Source: CAVYXZ01 sp963772595 (lineage in GTDB: Bacteria > Chloroflexota > Anaerolineae > Aggregatilineales > Phototrophicaceae). Taken from it: DNA of 64,000 bases. Below are positions 17,320-27,294 of the stretch, one piece after another (the first letter of the stretch is position 1; every line of letters begins with the position of its first letter). Made by a program: the position numbers and the translations under genes. The notes beneath the pieces are model-generated. The model was not told the DNA's origin, ran no database searches, and saw nothing but the letters and a program-made list of their open reading frames with translations. The stretch covers positions 62,001 to 126,000 of the forward strand of contig CAVYXZ010000008.1 of assembly GCA_963772595.1 (NCBI GenBank), given 5' to 3'.

Positions 17320-18702
17320 ATGGACCAACGCATGATCGATTTTATTCGTGCCCTACGTGCCGCCGGAGTCCGCATTTCGCTGGCGGAAAGCCAGGACGCC
17401 ATGAAGGGCGTGGACGCGCTGGGAATCTCGCAGCGGGATCAATTCGCCGCCACACTCAAGACCACGCTGATTAAAGAGATGCGCGACCAGGGGACCTTCG
17501 ACTACTTCTTCCCCCTCTTCTTCAGTTCCGGCCAGCCGCCGATGCAGAATATCCCCAATAACCTCTCGTCAGAGGATCAGGATAAGCTCCAGCAGGCGCT
17601 GCAATCGCTGATGGGTAACCTGGAGGCGCTGCGCGAACTGCTGCGCCAGTTGATCCAGGGCCAGCATTTCAGCCAGGAACAGTTGGATCAGATGGGCGAG
17701 AGGCCGGGCTGGACCAGGGCAGCGATATGTACCAGCGCCAGTGGTTCGAGCGGCGGATGCGCCAGCAGGCCGGGATGCGCCAGCTTGAGGAACTGATCGA
17801 GGCGCTGATGCAGGAACTGGAAGCGATGGGCATGAGCCAGGACGCCCGCGACGAGGTCCGCGAGATGCTGGAACAGAACGCCGAGGCGCTGTCCGAGCAG
17901 ATGTCGCAGTATGTCGGCGCGAGCCTTGCCGAGCAGATGGCGAACTGAGGACCCGCAGCCCAAGCCGGATTTGATGGACGTGCCCTTCGAGCACATGGGC
18001 TACCAGGAGGCCGACGCCCTGCGCGACGAACTACGGCGTCTGGCGGCCAGATTGCGCAGCCGGGCCTCGCTGCGCCAGAAACGCGCCAAAGCGGGCGACC
18101 CGGACCCGCGCAAGACCATGCGGGCCAACATGCGCTATGGCGGCGTACCGCTTGAAATTAAGCATAAGACGCGCCATAAAAAACCGGCCCTGCTGCTGAT
18201 CTGCGACGTCAGCACCTCCATGCGCTACTGCGCTGAATTCCTGCTGACGCTGATCTACGAATTGCAGGATCAGGTAGCGAAGACCAACAGCTTTATCTTC
18301 ATCGATGACCTGACCGACATCAGCATGGTCTTCACCGAGGGCGAGCCGCGCGATGCCGTAAAGAAGGTCCTCAACGAGAACCCGCCCGGTTATTACAACA
18401 CCGACCTGGGCCACAGCCTTGATACGCTCTGCCACCGCCACATGGGGACTATCGACCACCGCACGACGGTCATTATCCTGGGCGATGGCCGCAACAACTT
18501 CAACGATCCGCGCCTGGATCTGGCCGAGACGATTCAGCGCCGTGCCCGCCGCGTCATCTGGTTTAACCCGGAATCGCAGCGGCAGTGGGGCACCGGCGAC
18601 AGCGACATGCACCTCTATGCCCCGCTGGCCGATGGCGTCTACCACGTCAGCAACCTGCGCGAACTGGCCGACGCCGTCGATCATATCCTGACGGATGGCT
18701 AG
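17320..18702 (+). CDS. CoxE-like VWA-domain protein (two compensating frameshifts)
   Basis: The N-terminus (DFIRALRAAGVRISLAESQD) and C-terminus share one frame, with a central block (about 17712-17946) in another, so one deletion near 17705 and one insertion near 17946 restore a protein of about 460 residues. The N-terminal half is the helical region typical of CoxE/MoxR-associated VWA proteins, the middle is Gln/Glu-rich coiled coil, and the C-terminal VWA domain carries a MIDAS motif DVSTSM plus YNTDLGHSL and VIILGDGRNN. CoxE proteins act with MoxR-type AAA+ chaperones. Here the only AAA+ neighbours are the FtsH-like pair, which suggests a comparable partnership. An AAGGGG motif precedes the ATG. 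Confidence 0.8.
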
Positions 18703-18736
18703 CGACTCAAACAAGCACAACATAAGGGGAAATATC

Positions 18737-20104
18737 ATGAGCGGGGGCCATGAAGCGAAGTGGGATCGGCTGTGTGCGTTTGCTAGCGATCTCGTTCAGC
18801 AGAAGGGCGTGCCGGGCTTTTCTGTCGGCATCCTGTATCAGGGGGAGGTCGCCGCTGCCGGTTTCGGCGTGACCAGCGTGGAAAATCCGCTGGACGTCAC
18901 CGACGAGACTCTGTTCCAGATCGGGTCCATCTCCAAGACCTTTACCAGCACGATCCTGATGCGGCTGATGGAGGCGGGCAAGGTCGATCTGGACGCCACC
19001 GTCCGCAGCTACCTGCCGGATTTCAAAGTCAAAGATGAAAGCGCATCAGCCCAGGCGACACTGCGCCACCTGCTGACTCACATGAGCGGCTGGGTCGGCG
19101 ATCTGTTTATCGACACCGGCTGGGGGGACGATGCGCTGCCGAAGTATGTCGCCAAAATGGCGGAGTTGGAGCAGCTTGCGCCGTTGGGCACGGTCTGGTC
19201 ATATAACAACGCTGGATTCGTGGTGATGGGGGCCATTATCGAGCGCGTGACCGGCCAGCCTTACGCAGCGGTGCTGAAAGAGATGCTGCTGGAGCCTCTG
19301 GGCCTGGAGCACGCTTTCCTCTTTCCCGGCGACGTGATGACGCATCGCTTCGCCACCGGCCATTACCCGACCCCGGAGGGTCCCGTCGTGGCGCGGCCCT
19401 GGGCGCTGCCCCATTGTGTCGGGCCTGCCGGGGGCATCATCTGCCACGTCAAGGACCTGCTGGGCTACGCGCGTTTTCACCTGGGTGATGGCTGCACGCC
19501 CAACGGCGAGCGACTGCTGGCGGCGGAGACTCTGGCGCAGATGCACACGCCAGAGGTCACCGTCTGGGATACGGCGTGCTGGGGCCTGGGCTGGAGCGTC
19601 GATGAAGTGGACGGCCAGCGGCGTATCTCGCACGGCGGCGGCACCGTCGGCCAGTCCTCAGTGCTGGCGCTGATCCCGGCGCAGGATTTCGCCATCGCCG
19701 TCCTGACCAATTCCGATAACGGTGGCGAGGTGATTCAGGCGCTGACTCGCTATGCGCTTCAAGAATATCTGGGCCTGGAAGAAACCGACGCGGACCCCAT
19801 CGAAGCAAGTGAGACGGATCTCGCAGCTTATGCCGGGCACTACAGCCGCCCCTATATGGACATTGACCTGGGGATGCTGGGCGGCAGGTTGATCGCGCAG
19901 TTGACCTTCAAGGGCAGTTTCCCGACAGAAGAGGCACCGGTTCCCCCGACTCCGCCACCTGCGTCCCTGGCCCTCTGCGAGCCGGATCGTCTGCTGGTAA
20001 TGGACGGCGTGATGAAGGGCGCGAAGATTGACGTCGTGCGCAAGGCGGATGGCAGCATCGGCTGGATTCGCGCTGGAGGCCGGATTCTGATCCGCCAGGA
20101 TTAA
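18737..20104 (+). CDS. Serine hydrolase of the class C beta-lactamase/penicillin-binding family
   Basis: The 455-residue protein has the three family signatures: SxxK (Ser64-Ile-Ser-Lys67 in QIGSISKTF), YxN (Tyr156-Asn-Asn in WSYNNAGF) and HGGG near residue 300. No signal peptide is evident, which favours a cytoplasmic esterase or peptidase over a true beta-lactamase. The C-terminal 100 residues form an extra beta domain common in this family. ATG 18737 is preferred because AAGGGGA lies at 18724-18730; an upstream ATG at 18695 would overlap the VWA gene. It is followed 25 bases later by an isomerase-like gene. Substrate unknown. Confidence 0.85.
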   Translation: MSGGHEAKWDRLCAFASDLVQQKGVPGFSVGILYQGEVAAAGFGVTSVENPLDVTDETLFQIGSISKTFTSTILMRLMEAGKVDLDATVRSYLPDFKVKDESASAQATLRHLLTHMSGWVGDLFIDTGWGDDALPKYVAKMAELEQLAPLGTVWSYNNAGFVVMGAIIERVTGQPYAAVLKEMLLEPLGLEHAFLFPGDVMTHRFATGHYPTPEGPVVARPWALPHCVGPAGGIICHVKDLLGYARFHLGDGCTPNGERLLAAETLAQMHTPEVTVWDTACWGLGWSVDEVDGQRRISHGGGTVGQSSVLALIPAQDFAIAVLTNSDNGGEVIQALTRYALQEYLGLEETDADPIEASETDLAAYAGHYSRPYMDIDLGMLGGRLIAQLTFKGSFPTEEAPVPPTPPPASLALCEPDRLLVMDGVMKGAKIDVVRKADGSIGWIRAGGRILIRQD

Positions 20105-20129
20105 TTGATCTCAGCAATAGGAGTACAGG

Positions 20130-20966
20130 ATGCGCTTAGGGGGTCCCATTTTCAGAGAACAATATCAGGATCCGGCAGGCTGGATCGCTGCGCTGAAGCA
20201 GGCAGGCTACCGGGCGGCTTATTGTCCGGTCGGGCTGGATGCCGACGACGCGACCATCGCGGCTTATGCGCAGGCGGCGGCAGAGGCTGACATCCTTATC
20301 GCCGAAGTGGGGGCCTGGTGCAACCCGATCAGCCCGGACCCGGCGATCCGCGACGCGGCGCTCAAGAAATGCAAGGACAGCCTGGCGCTGGCGGACAAAA
20401 TCGGCGCGCGCTGTTGTGTCAACGTGTCCGGTTCACGTGGCGAGCATTGGGACGGTCCCGACCGGGCCGACCTGACGCCGGAGACCTTCGACATCATCGT
20501 GGAGACTGTGCGCGAGATCATCGACGCCGTGCAGCCGCAGCGGGCGGTCTACTCGCTGGAAGCCATGCCCTGGTCCTACCCGGATACCCCGGAAAATTAC
20601 GTCCGCCTGATCGAGGCGATTGACCGCGAGGCGCTGGGCGTGCATCTTGACCCGGTCAACTGGGTCAGCAGCCCGCAGCTTTATTTCAACAACACGGCGC
20701 TCATCGAAGCCAGCTTTGAGCAGTTGGGGCCGCAGATCAGGTCCTGCCACGCCAAAGACATTGTGATGCATCCACAGTTGACCGTGCATCTCGACGAGGT
20801 GCGCCCTGGCCTGGGGACGCTGGATTACCCCACCTTTCTGCACCTGGCTCATGACCTGGATCCCGATATGCCGGTCATGCTGGAACATCTGCCGGAGGCC
20901 GAGGACTACCGTCTGGCAGCCGACTATGTCCGGTCCGTGGCTGTGCAAGAGCATATCCCGCTTTGA
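20130..20966 (+). CDS. Sugar phosphate isomerase/epimerase-type TIM-barrel protein
   Basis: This 278-residue protein is of the xylose-isomerase-like (AP endonuclease 2) TIM-barrel family. Metal-ligand-type segments are visible: YSLEAMPWSYPDTPE (Glu), LGVHLDPVNW (Asp, preceded by His), SCHAKDIVMHPQ (His) and MLEHLPEAEDYR (Glu). Members isomerise or epimerise sugars such as inosose or tagatose derivatives; the substrate here is not determinable. An AGGAG motif stands 6-10 bases before the ATG. It follows the serine hydrolase closely on the same strand, so an operon is likely. Confidence 0.8.
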   Translation: MRLGGPIFREQYQDPAGWIAALKQAGYRAAYCPVGLDADDATIAAYAQAAAEADILIAEVGAWCNPISPDPAIRDAALKKCKDSLALADKIGARCCVNVSGSRGEHWDGPDRADLTPETFDIIVETVREIIDAVQPQRAVYSLEAMPWSYPDTPENYVRLIEAIDREALGVHLDPVNWVSSPQLYFNNTALIEASFEQLGPQIRSCHAKDIVMHPQLTVHLDEVRPGLGTLDYPTFLHLAHDLDPDMPVMLEHLPEAEDYRLAADYVRSVAVQEHIPL

Positions 20967-21043
20967 CCGGTGCCCGCGCAGGATTAATGGTATAACCATT
21001 ACAAGGTGACTAGCTTAAATATTGACTTTATGGGGATGGGAAA

Positions 21044-21712
21044 ATGATCACGATTGATGACCAGCAGCTGCGCAACTACAGCATCTTCCGCGACCTGTCC
21101 GATGCAGTTCTCACCGAGTTGGCGAAGCATTGCCAGTCTGTTGAACTTGAGGCGGGCGAGACGCTCTTTCAGCAGAACGCCCCAGGTGACATGCTCTACC
21201 TGCTGGAGAGTGGGCAGGTTCACATCGTTCGAGAATACCCCGATGGCGAACAGGTGATTCTGGCGACCGAAGGCCCCTATTATGCTATCGGCGAGCTGTC
21301 CATGCTGGCCGATCTTCCGCGTAGCGGAATAGTCGTGGCCGTCTCCGATTGTACGATGATCGCTATTGAGCGTCAGGCCTTCTTTGATGTCTGCCAGCGG
21401 ATGCCCGACGTCGCCGCCCAGACGATCATTCATCTCGCTCAGCGCTTACACCGCCTGAACCTACAGGTCCGCGAGTACGCGATCAGCAACTTAGCCGCGC
21501 GGGTTGCCAGCCTGCTCTTTCTGCTGGCCGATGCCGATTCCGGTGAGATCAAAAGGTTCGTGCGCGTCAGCCGGATTGCGCGCGCCGTCGCTGCCGATGC
21601 GGATAAGGTTGAGCGTCTGCTCAAGGAATGGGACGCGGCGGGCACGATCCGCTATGATGGCAGGCTGATACAGATCCTGGACCAGGAGACCATCCGCAAC
21701 ATCGCCGGATAA
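21044..21712 (+). CDS. Crp/Fnr-family transcriptional regulator
   Basis: The 222-residue protein has an N-terminal cyclic-nucleotide-binding domain (about residues 10-125). It includes LEAGETLFQQNAPGDMLYLL and a phosphate-cassette-like stretch GELSMLADLPRSGIVVA whose Arg-Ser fits cAMP or cGMP binding. A dimerisation helix follows, then a C-terminal helix-turn-helix in which VSRIARAVAADADKVERLL is the recognition region. It has no Cys cluster, so an Fnr-type iron-sulfur sensor is unlikely. A GGGGATGGGAAA leader provides the ribosome-binding site. It converges with the WD40-SH3 gene. Targets unknown. Confidence 0.88.
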   Translation: MITIDDQQLRNYSIFRDLSDAVLTELAKHCQSVELEAGETLFQQNAPGDMLYLLESGQVHIVREYPDGEQVILATEGPYYAIGELSMLADLPRSGIVVAVSDCTMIAIERQAFFDVCQRMPDVAAQTIIHLAQRLHRLNLQVREYAISNLAARVASLLFLLADADSGEIKRFVRVSRIARAVAADADKVERLLKEWDAAGTIRYDGRLIQILDQETIRNIAG

Positions 21713-21722
21713 CGGCACAGGC

Positions 21723-24238
21723 TCAGTTGGCGGCAGGCTCGGTGAAATAGCTGCCGGGAACGCCTTCTGCGACCCAGCCATCAAGCCCATCGGCGTTGAT
21801 TCGATACCAGAAATAACCGTCTTCGCACAGCGGGCCTTCCAGCACGTCGAAGAATGCGCCTGCCGGAACCTGCGCGATGCGTTCATTACCCGTACCGGGT
21901 CCGCTGCGCATATTGATCGGCGAGGGGTCTTCATCCAGCACACGGCCCTGTTCACCCACTACCAGACGCGGCACGGGTGCGTCAGCACAGGCCGCCGGGA
22001 GGGGCGTGGCCGTCGCCGTTGGGGTCGGCGTAAGACTGGGCGTATAGGTCGCTGTTAGCGTCGGCGTATCGGACGGCGTGGGCGTGATACTGGGTGTGTA
22101 AGTAGGCGTGATTGTCGGCGTATCACTTGGCAATGGGGTGGGTGTCACCAGACAGCTTGCGCCGACAACCGGGTCTCCCAGGCTGGCCTCGCTCGCACCG
22201 GGGATGCCCCAGATTCTGACCGTTCCGTCCGCACTGCTCGTCACCAGGAAGCGGCCATCGGGCGTGAAATCCACATCATTTATGCTGGTGACGTCACCCG
22301 GATGATCCCCTGTCAGCCGGGCCAATTCAGTGCCGGAGCAGGTCTCGGCCAGCACAATATCGCTTGAATGCGCGACGGCAAAGAGTCGTAAATCCGGGCT
22401 GAACGCGACCGGCCCCCCTCTGACCGTATAGGATGTAAACAGGATGCCGGAAAAGAAATCGTAGGCCGCAATTCTCGTTCCGTCGCTGCTCAGGATGACC
22501 TGCCCGTCACTGCTGATGTCCAGCTTGTAGCGCGTTGACCGGGGATCTCGTAGACTTTGTGTTGGGCCGCCGCGTCCCAGACCTGTAGACTGTCCAGGGT
22601 GGTCATCACCAGATAATGTCCGTCCGGTGTAAAGACAATGGACCGGCCCGTGTCCTCAAGCTGCATCAAAGCGCCGACCCGTTCTTCGGCTGCCGGGTCC
22701 CAAAGCTGCGCCGCGCCCTCGTCGGTGATGACCGCGATCCGTTGGCTGTCCGGGCTGTAGGCCAGATCGCGGACCGTTTCATCCATCTCACCCGAAAGAA
22801 TCGTCTCGTCCCCTGTATCGAAGTTATGGATTATCATCGCCGGGCCACCCACTGCCGCAGCAAGTGAACGGCCATCCGGGCTGTAAGCCAGCACGTAGGC
22901 CAACGCCGGGTTGACAAAGAAGTCCGCCCTGCGTTGACCGTCAGTTAAGCCAAAGCGCACAACGGCACCGTTAAACTGGTCAGAGATGGTCGGCTGCTCA
23001 ATCAGGGGCTGGTCCAGATTGATGCGACCCAGCGCAATCTCTTGTGAATCGGGGCTGATCGCCAAGTCCAACCAGGATGTGACCAGCAGCTCCGGGAAGA
23101 ATTCGCCGGGCAAATCCTCGGCAATATCCCAGGTGACGACCTGACTGTAGCTGTTGACGCTGATAAGCTGGCGGCCATCCGGGTTAAACGCCAGTGAGAC
23201 CACCGGCAGTATGCTGGTCGAATAATCGGCCCGGATCTCGCCTGACGCGACATCTACCAGCTTGATCGTGCCGTTACGGCTGGAGACGGCTAACAGATCG
23301 CTATCCGGGCTGAAGCTGAGCGCCTCAAGCTCCACGTCGAACAGTTCCAGATTGAGTTTTTCCTCGCCGGTTTCGGTGTCAAACAGACGCAGGATACCTG
23401 GCAGTGAAGCTGGCGCACGCTCCCAGGTGTAATGGTTCCCCTCTGCGAACAGTCTGCGCCGGGCGCGATTCCCGGTAGCGAGCCAGCGCGCGTCCGGGCT
23501 GATTGCGGTAACTGCGGGGACTGAATAACCATACATGTCGAAGGCAGGGCTGGTAAATTCGTGCAGCAGCGCGCCGTCCTCCAGCCGCCAGGTGCGATTA
23601 TTATCATCGCTGTCGCTGGTGATGAACTGCGTGCTGTCGGGTGAAAATCCGATGGCTTTGATGGATTTATCACCCTTGGCGAAGACGCTGATGGGCTGCC
23701 CAATGCGGGTGGCACTGGCATCCATGTTCCAGACCCAGATACGTCCGGCCCGATGTCCAGTGACGAGCCAGCGCCCGTCCGGGCTGAATTGCAGCACTTC
23801 GGCATTGTCGAGAGGATATTCCTCGGATGAAGAACTCATCTCGGCAAGCAGCGCCCCGCTTGCCACATCCCAGACGAGGGTGCGATCATCCCGAAGGATC
23901 GCGGAGGCGGCGATCCTGCTGCTGTCGGCACTGAAGACGAACTGCCCGACAGGGGTCTTTAATCCCTCCAGCAGGCGCGGCTCGGCGCTTAAGTCGTTCG
24001 CGTCATACAGCCAGATACCCCGATCACCGGCCAGCGCCAGAATGCGGCCATCGGGCGACCAGGACGCTGAGGCGATAGAACCGCGCCCGAAGAGTCGCGC
24101 GAGCAGTTCGACCTGCGCCGCGTTTTCCGGCTGGATGACCGCTGTCTCCGGCAGGGGGAACGCATCATTTTGCGCCAGCAGCGGCAGCCCCAACATGAAC
24201 CACAGTGGGATCAGCAGGAGCAATCGCCTGGCTTTCAT
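21723..24238 (-). CDS. Exported WD40 beta-propeller protein with Thr/Pro linker and SH3-type C-terminus (one frameshift)
   Basis: Frame 1 runs from ATG 24238 to about 22535 and the second frame continues to 21723, about 840 residues. A signal peptide (LLLLIPLWFMLGLPLLAQ) is followed by many WD40-like blades (SPDGRILALAGDRGIWLYD, FSPDSDLLAVSSRNGTIKL, and a last one ending TVRIW). A linker of about 50 residues made almost only of Thr, Pro and Ser follows, then a bacterial SH3-like domain with PINMRSGPGTGNERI and WYRINADGLDGWVAEG. It is probably a cell-surface or wall-associated scaffold. The break is near GGTCAACGCGCTACAAG and coding sense resumes at once. No enzymatic motif is seen. Confidence 0.8.
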
Positions 24239-24253
24239 GAGGTCTCCTTAAAA

Positions 24254-25846
24254 TTACACCGCCGCCATCTGGGCTTGCAGCGGCAGCGTGAAGTAGAAGA
24301 CGGAGCCGTGATCGGGTTCGCTCTCGACCCAGATATGCCCGCCGTGCGCTTCTACGGCCAGACGGCAGAAGGCCAGCCCCAGGCCCGCGCCGCGCGGCAC
24401 GTCGCTGTGCTTGACGCGGCTGAACTTGTCGAAGATCTGGCGCTGCATGTGCTGCGGAATGCCAGGGCCTGAATCGGCCACGCTGACGCGCAGTTCGGTG
24501 TCCATCATCGCCGCGCCCAGCGTGATCTCACCGCCGTTGGGCGTGTACTTGACGGCGTTTTCCATCAGGTTTGTGACCACGCGCTGGATCATGTCGGCGT
24601 CGATCTCGACGGAGGGCAGCTCTTCGGCGATGGCGAAGTTCAGCCGCTGCTGCGATTCGGTCGCCAGGGGCTGGACCAGTTCGGCGGCGGTCGCCAGCAG
24701 ACTGTGAATCGAGGTCGGCTTGCGATCCAGCACGGCCTGACCCTCTTCCAGACGCTGAATATCCAGCAGGCTTTCGACCATACGCGAAAGCTGGCGCGTG
24801 CTGCGCATTCCCAATTGGATCAGGCTGAGGACCGTGTGATTGTCGTGATTCACCAGCAGACGCCCCAGGGTGGAGAGGCTGCTGTTGATATTATGCAGCG
24901 GGCCGCGCAGATCGTGATAGACCATCGCGGACAGATCCGCGCGAAGCTGTTCGAGTTCAAGCTGCGGCGTGATGTCCTGCTCGACCCATTCGATCAGGTC
25001 ACGGTCAGCGAAGCTCAGCCGCCGGGCGCGCGCCATGACCGGGATCTCGTCGTTGCTCTGGTTCCAGGCGGTGGTGCGGAACAGCACCTCGTTGCCCTCT
25101 TTGAGCGTGGCGAAGCGGTTGGAGCCAATCGGCCCGGTGCCCATGCGGTGAATGGTGCTGATGTGCAGTTGAATCATTTTGTCGTGCGGATAGCCGAAGA
25201 ACTCGCAGGCTTTGCGGTTGGCATCCACCACCTGGCCGTCCAGGTCGGTTAACACAATCGGCACGATGGTGTCGTTAAACAGCCACTTGTAGCGCTCCTG
25301 GCTGGCACGGGTGCTGCTGAGTTCGACGGCGTTGGCGATGGCGGCGGTGGACATATTGGTGATGGCTTCCACCATTGCCAGCATCTCGGCGTCGAAATAA
25401 TCCACCGAATCGTGCAGCAGGATCATGACCCCATGAACGACGTTGTTCTTCTCCAGCGGCACGCCCACCGCCGAGCCAGTCTGCGGCAGGCCCATGTCGT
25501 CCGGGATCTGCGGCCAGCGCGGATCGGTGGCGATGTCGCGGATGACGATAGTGCGGCGGCTGTGATGAATGAAGCCGATCAGGCCCCGGTTAATCAGCAG
25601 GTTCCACAGGCTGCGTTCCATCTCCGGGTCGCCGGTTGCGCCCAGGATGAAGGCATTTTGAATGCGGTTGTCGGAATCAAACGTGACCATGCTGCCGTAG
25701 ACGGCGCTGACCGCTTCGCCGCTCATCGACAGGACGGTCTGGAGAATCGCCTGGACATTCATCTCCTGGTCGTGCAGGGCACGGGCGATCATGTACAGCG
25801 ATTCCAGGCGTTTGCTTTCGCTGATGCTCATAGGCTGTTGATCCAT
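24254..25846 (-). CDS. GAF-PAS sensor histidine kinase
   Basis: A cytoplasmic histidine kinase of about 530 residues. The order is GAF domain (about 15-170; GVPLEKNNVVHGVMILLHDS), PAS domain (about 190-300; PIVLTDLDGQVVDANRKACE), HisKA with H-box YHDLRGPLHN, then HATPase_c with N-box MENAVKYTPNG, VADSGPGIP and RGAGLGLAF. No membrane segment is present. ATG 25846 lies 4 bases after the stop of the FHA-FHA-TIR gene, so the two are likely co-transcribed; ATG 25831 and upstream starts are alternatives. No response regulator is adjacent. Confidence 0.88.
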   Translation of the reverse strand: MDQQPMSISESKRLESLYMIARALHDQEMNVQAILQTVLSMSGEAVSAVYGSMVTFDSDNRIQNAFILGATGDPEMERSLWNLLINRGLIGFIHHSRRTIVIRDIATDPRWPQIPDDMGLPQTGSAVGVPLEKNNVVHGVMILLHDSVDYFDAEMLAMVEAITNMSTAAIANAVELSSTRASQERYKWLFNDTIVPIVLTDLDGQVVDANRKACEFFGYPHDKMIQLHISTIHRMGTGPIGSNRFATLKEGNEVLFRTTAWNQSNDEIPVMARARRLSFADRDLIEWVEQDITPQLELEQLRADLSAMVYHDLRGPLHNINSSLSTLGRLLVNHDNHTVLSLIQLGMRSTRQLSRMVESLLDIQRLEEGQAVLDRKPTSIHSLLATAAELVQPLATESQQRLNFAIAEELPSVEIDADMIQRVVTNLMENAVKYTPNGGEITLGAAMMDTELRVSVADSGPGIPQHMQRQIFDKFSRVKHSDVPRGAGLGLAFCRLAVEAHGGHIWVESEPDHGSVFYFTLPLQAQMAAV

Positions 25847-25850
25847 CGTA

Positions 25851-27046
25851 TCAAGACGAATGCCGGTCGATAACGGCATGAATCAGGCGCTGGAAGCTGC
25901 GTTTGGGGTCTCTGGAATCATAGGGCAGGCTTTCCAGGCTGACGAGTTCGGTGGGCAGAGTTTCGACCGCCTGATAAGCCACCGGCAGGACGATCTTCTC
26001 GCGGTTGATGAAGTAGCGGTAGGCCAGCCGCACGTAGCTGGAATTCGAGCGCGGCGGGCGACATAATCAGCAGCATCAGTTCGCATTCCTGAAGCGCCTG
26101 TTCGATGGCCGTTTGCCAGTCGTCGCCGCCCTGGGCCAGGTATTGATCTACCCAGACCTTGATCCCGGCGTCTTGCAGGGCCAGCGTCAGCGGCGCGACG
26201 ACCTGTTCCCAATCGCTGCGCGCGTAGGCGATAATCACGTGGTTGAGAAGCGCGCCCTGTCGCAGGCCGGTTCCCAGCCTGGATGTCTTGCGCGGCTGGG
26301 CAAACTTCACCTTTCGTTCCTGCGTCTCGGATCTTCGAAAGCTTGGCATCCGTCAGCGGTTCGGCGGGCGCAGTATCCTTGCTGATGCGGCGGCGGGCTT
26401 CTTCAGTGTCCTGGATGTAAAACAGGCGTACCGCCGTCCCCAACTCGATGACGTCGAAGACGGTCAGGACTTTGCTATCGACCACCGGCGCACCATTGAC
26501 CATCGTGCCGTTGGTGGACCCCAGGTCCTTGAGTGTGTAGCCGTCGCCGGGGCCGCGTACAAGCTGTAGATGCCAGCGGCTGACCTCCGGGTCCTGGACG
26601 ACAATCTGGTTAGACAGGTCGCGGCCTATGCTGATGGTGTCTGCGTCGAGCGAATAGAAACGCCGGGGGATCGGGCCGATCTCGACGGCCAGGGCGAAGC
26701 GGGTAGACATCTCAATCGGGATGATTTTATGGTCGGCGCGGGGTTCTGATGCTGAGTTCTGGTCGTATTCCAGCGTGATCGTTTCACCCAGTTCGATGCG
26801 CTGACCATCCTGGATAAGGCGGTTGGCAAAGACCCGCTGGCCGTCGATGAAGGTCCCGTTGGTCGAATCCAGATCGCGGATCTCGTAGTCCGACTCTTTA
26901 CGCAGCAGTTGGCAGTGCTGGCGGCTTACGTCGGTATCGTTGACCACAATATCATTTTCGGACGAACGTCCAATCGTGATGACCGCTTTATCCAGTTCGT
27001 AAACTTTACCGGCGTCTGGTCCGCGCCGGATAGTTAAGCTTGGCAT
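25851..27046 (-). CDS. FHA-FHA-TIR protein (two frameshifts)
   Basis: The N-terminal frame (27046 to about 26330) encodes two forkhead-associated domains: ITIGRSSENDIVVNDTDVSR with DLDSTNGTFIDGQ, and ISIGRDLSNQIVVQDPEVSR with DLGSTNGTMVNG. Both retain the phosphothreonine-binding GR, SR and NG residues. The next frame gives a TIR domain starting HVIIAYARSDWEQVV with GIKVWVDQYLAQGGDDWQ, and after a second break near 26040 the domain ends SSYVRLAYRYFINREK and IVLPVAY. The Glu usually found in the WVxxE position of NAD-cleaving TIRs reads Ala here, so it may be a scaffold; the nearby frameshift lowers certainty. It precedes the histidine kinase by 4 bases. Confidence 0.75.
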
Positions 27047-27214
27047 GGTCGCTGTGCTCGTGCAAGTACACGCTGATTATAGATTCTATCTTAACGCCAA
27101 AGCGAATAGTTCACCAAGAAGAAATCCAGCAGGTGAATGAACCCGAACAATAGCGCCCGCTGTTTGATGCTTTACCTTGTCCCCTATGTTGGAGAAGGGG
27201 AGAAACCCGATATT

Positions 27215-27259
27215 GAAAGTCCCCTCTCCAAACGGAGAGGGGATTTAGGGCTGAGGTTA
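27215..27259. repeat. REP-like palindrome
   Basis: gaaagtcccctctcc, loop aaac, ggagaggggatttagggct, gaggtta: another copy of the 9388-9432 family. It stands between the FHA-FHA-TIR start and the DUF4340 gene stop. A partial unit (ccctatgttggagaagggg) precedes it at 27182-27200. Confidence 0.75.
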
Positions 27260-27294
27260 AAAGAACATAACGCAGGTTGTCGTGCCATCCCACA

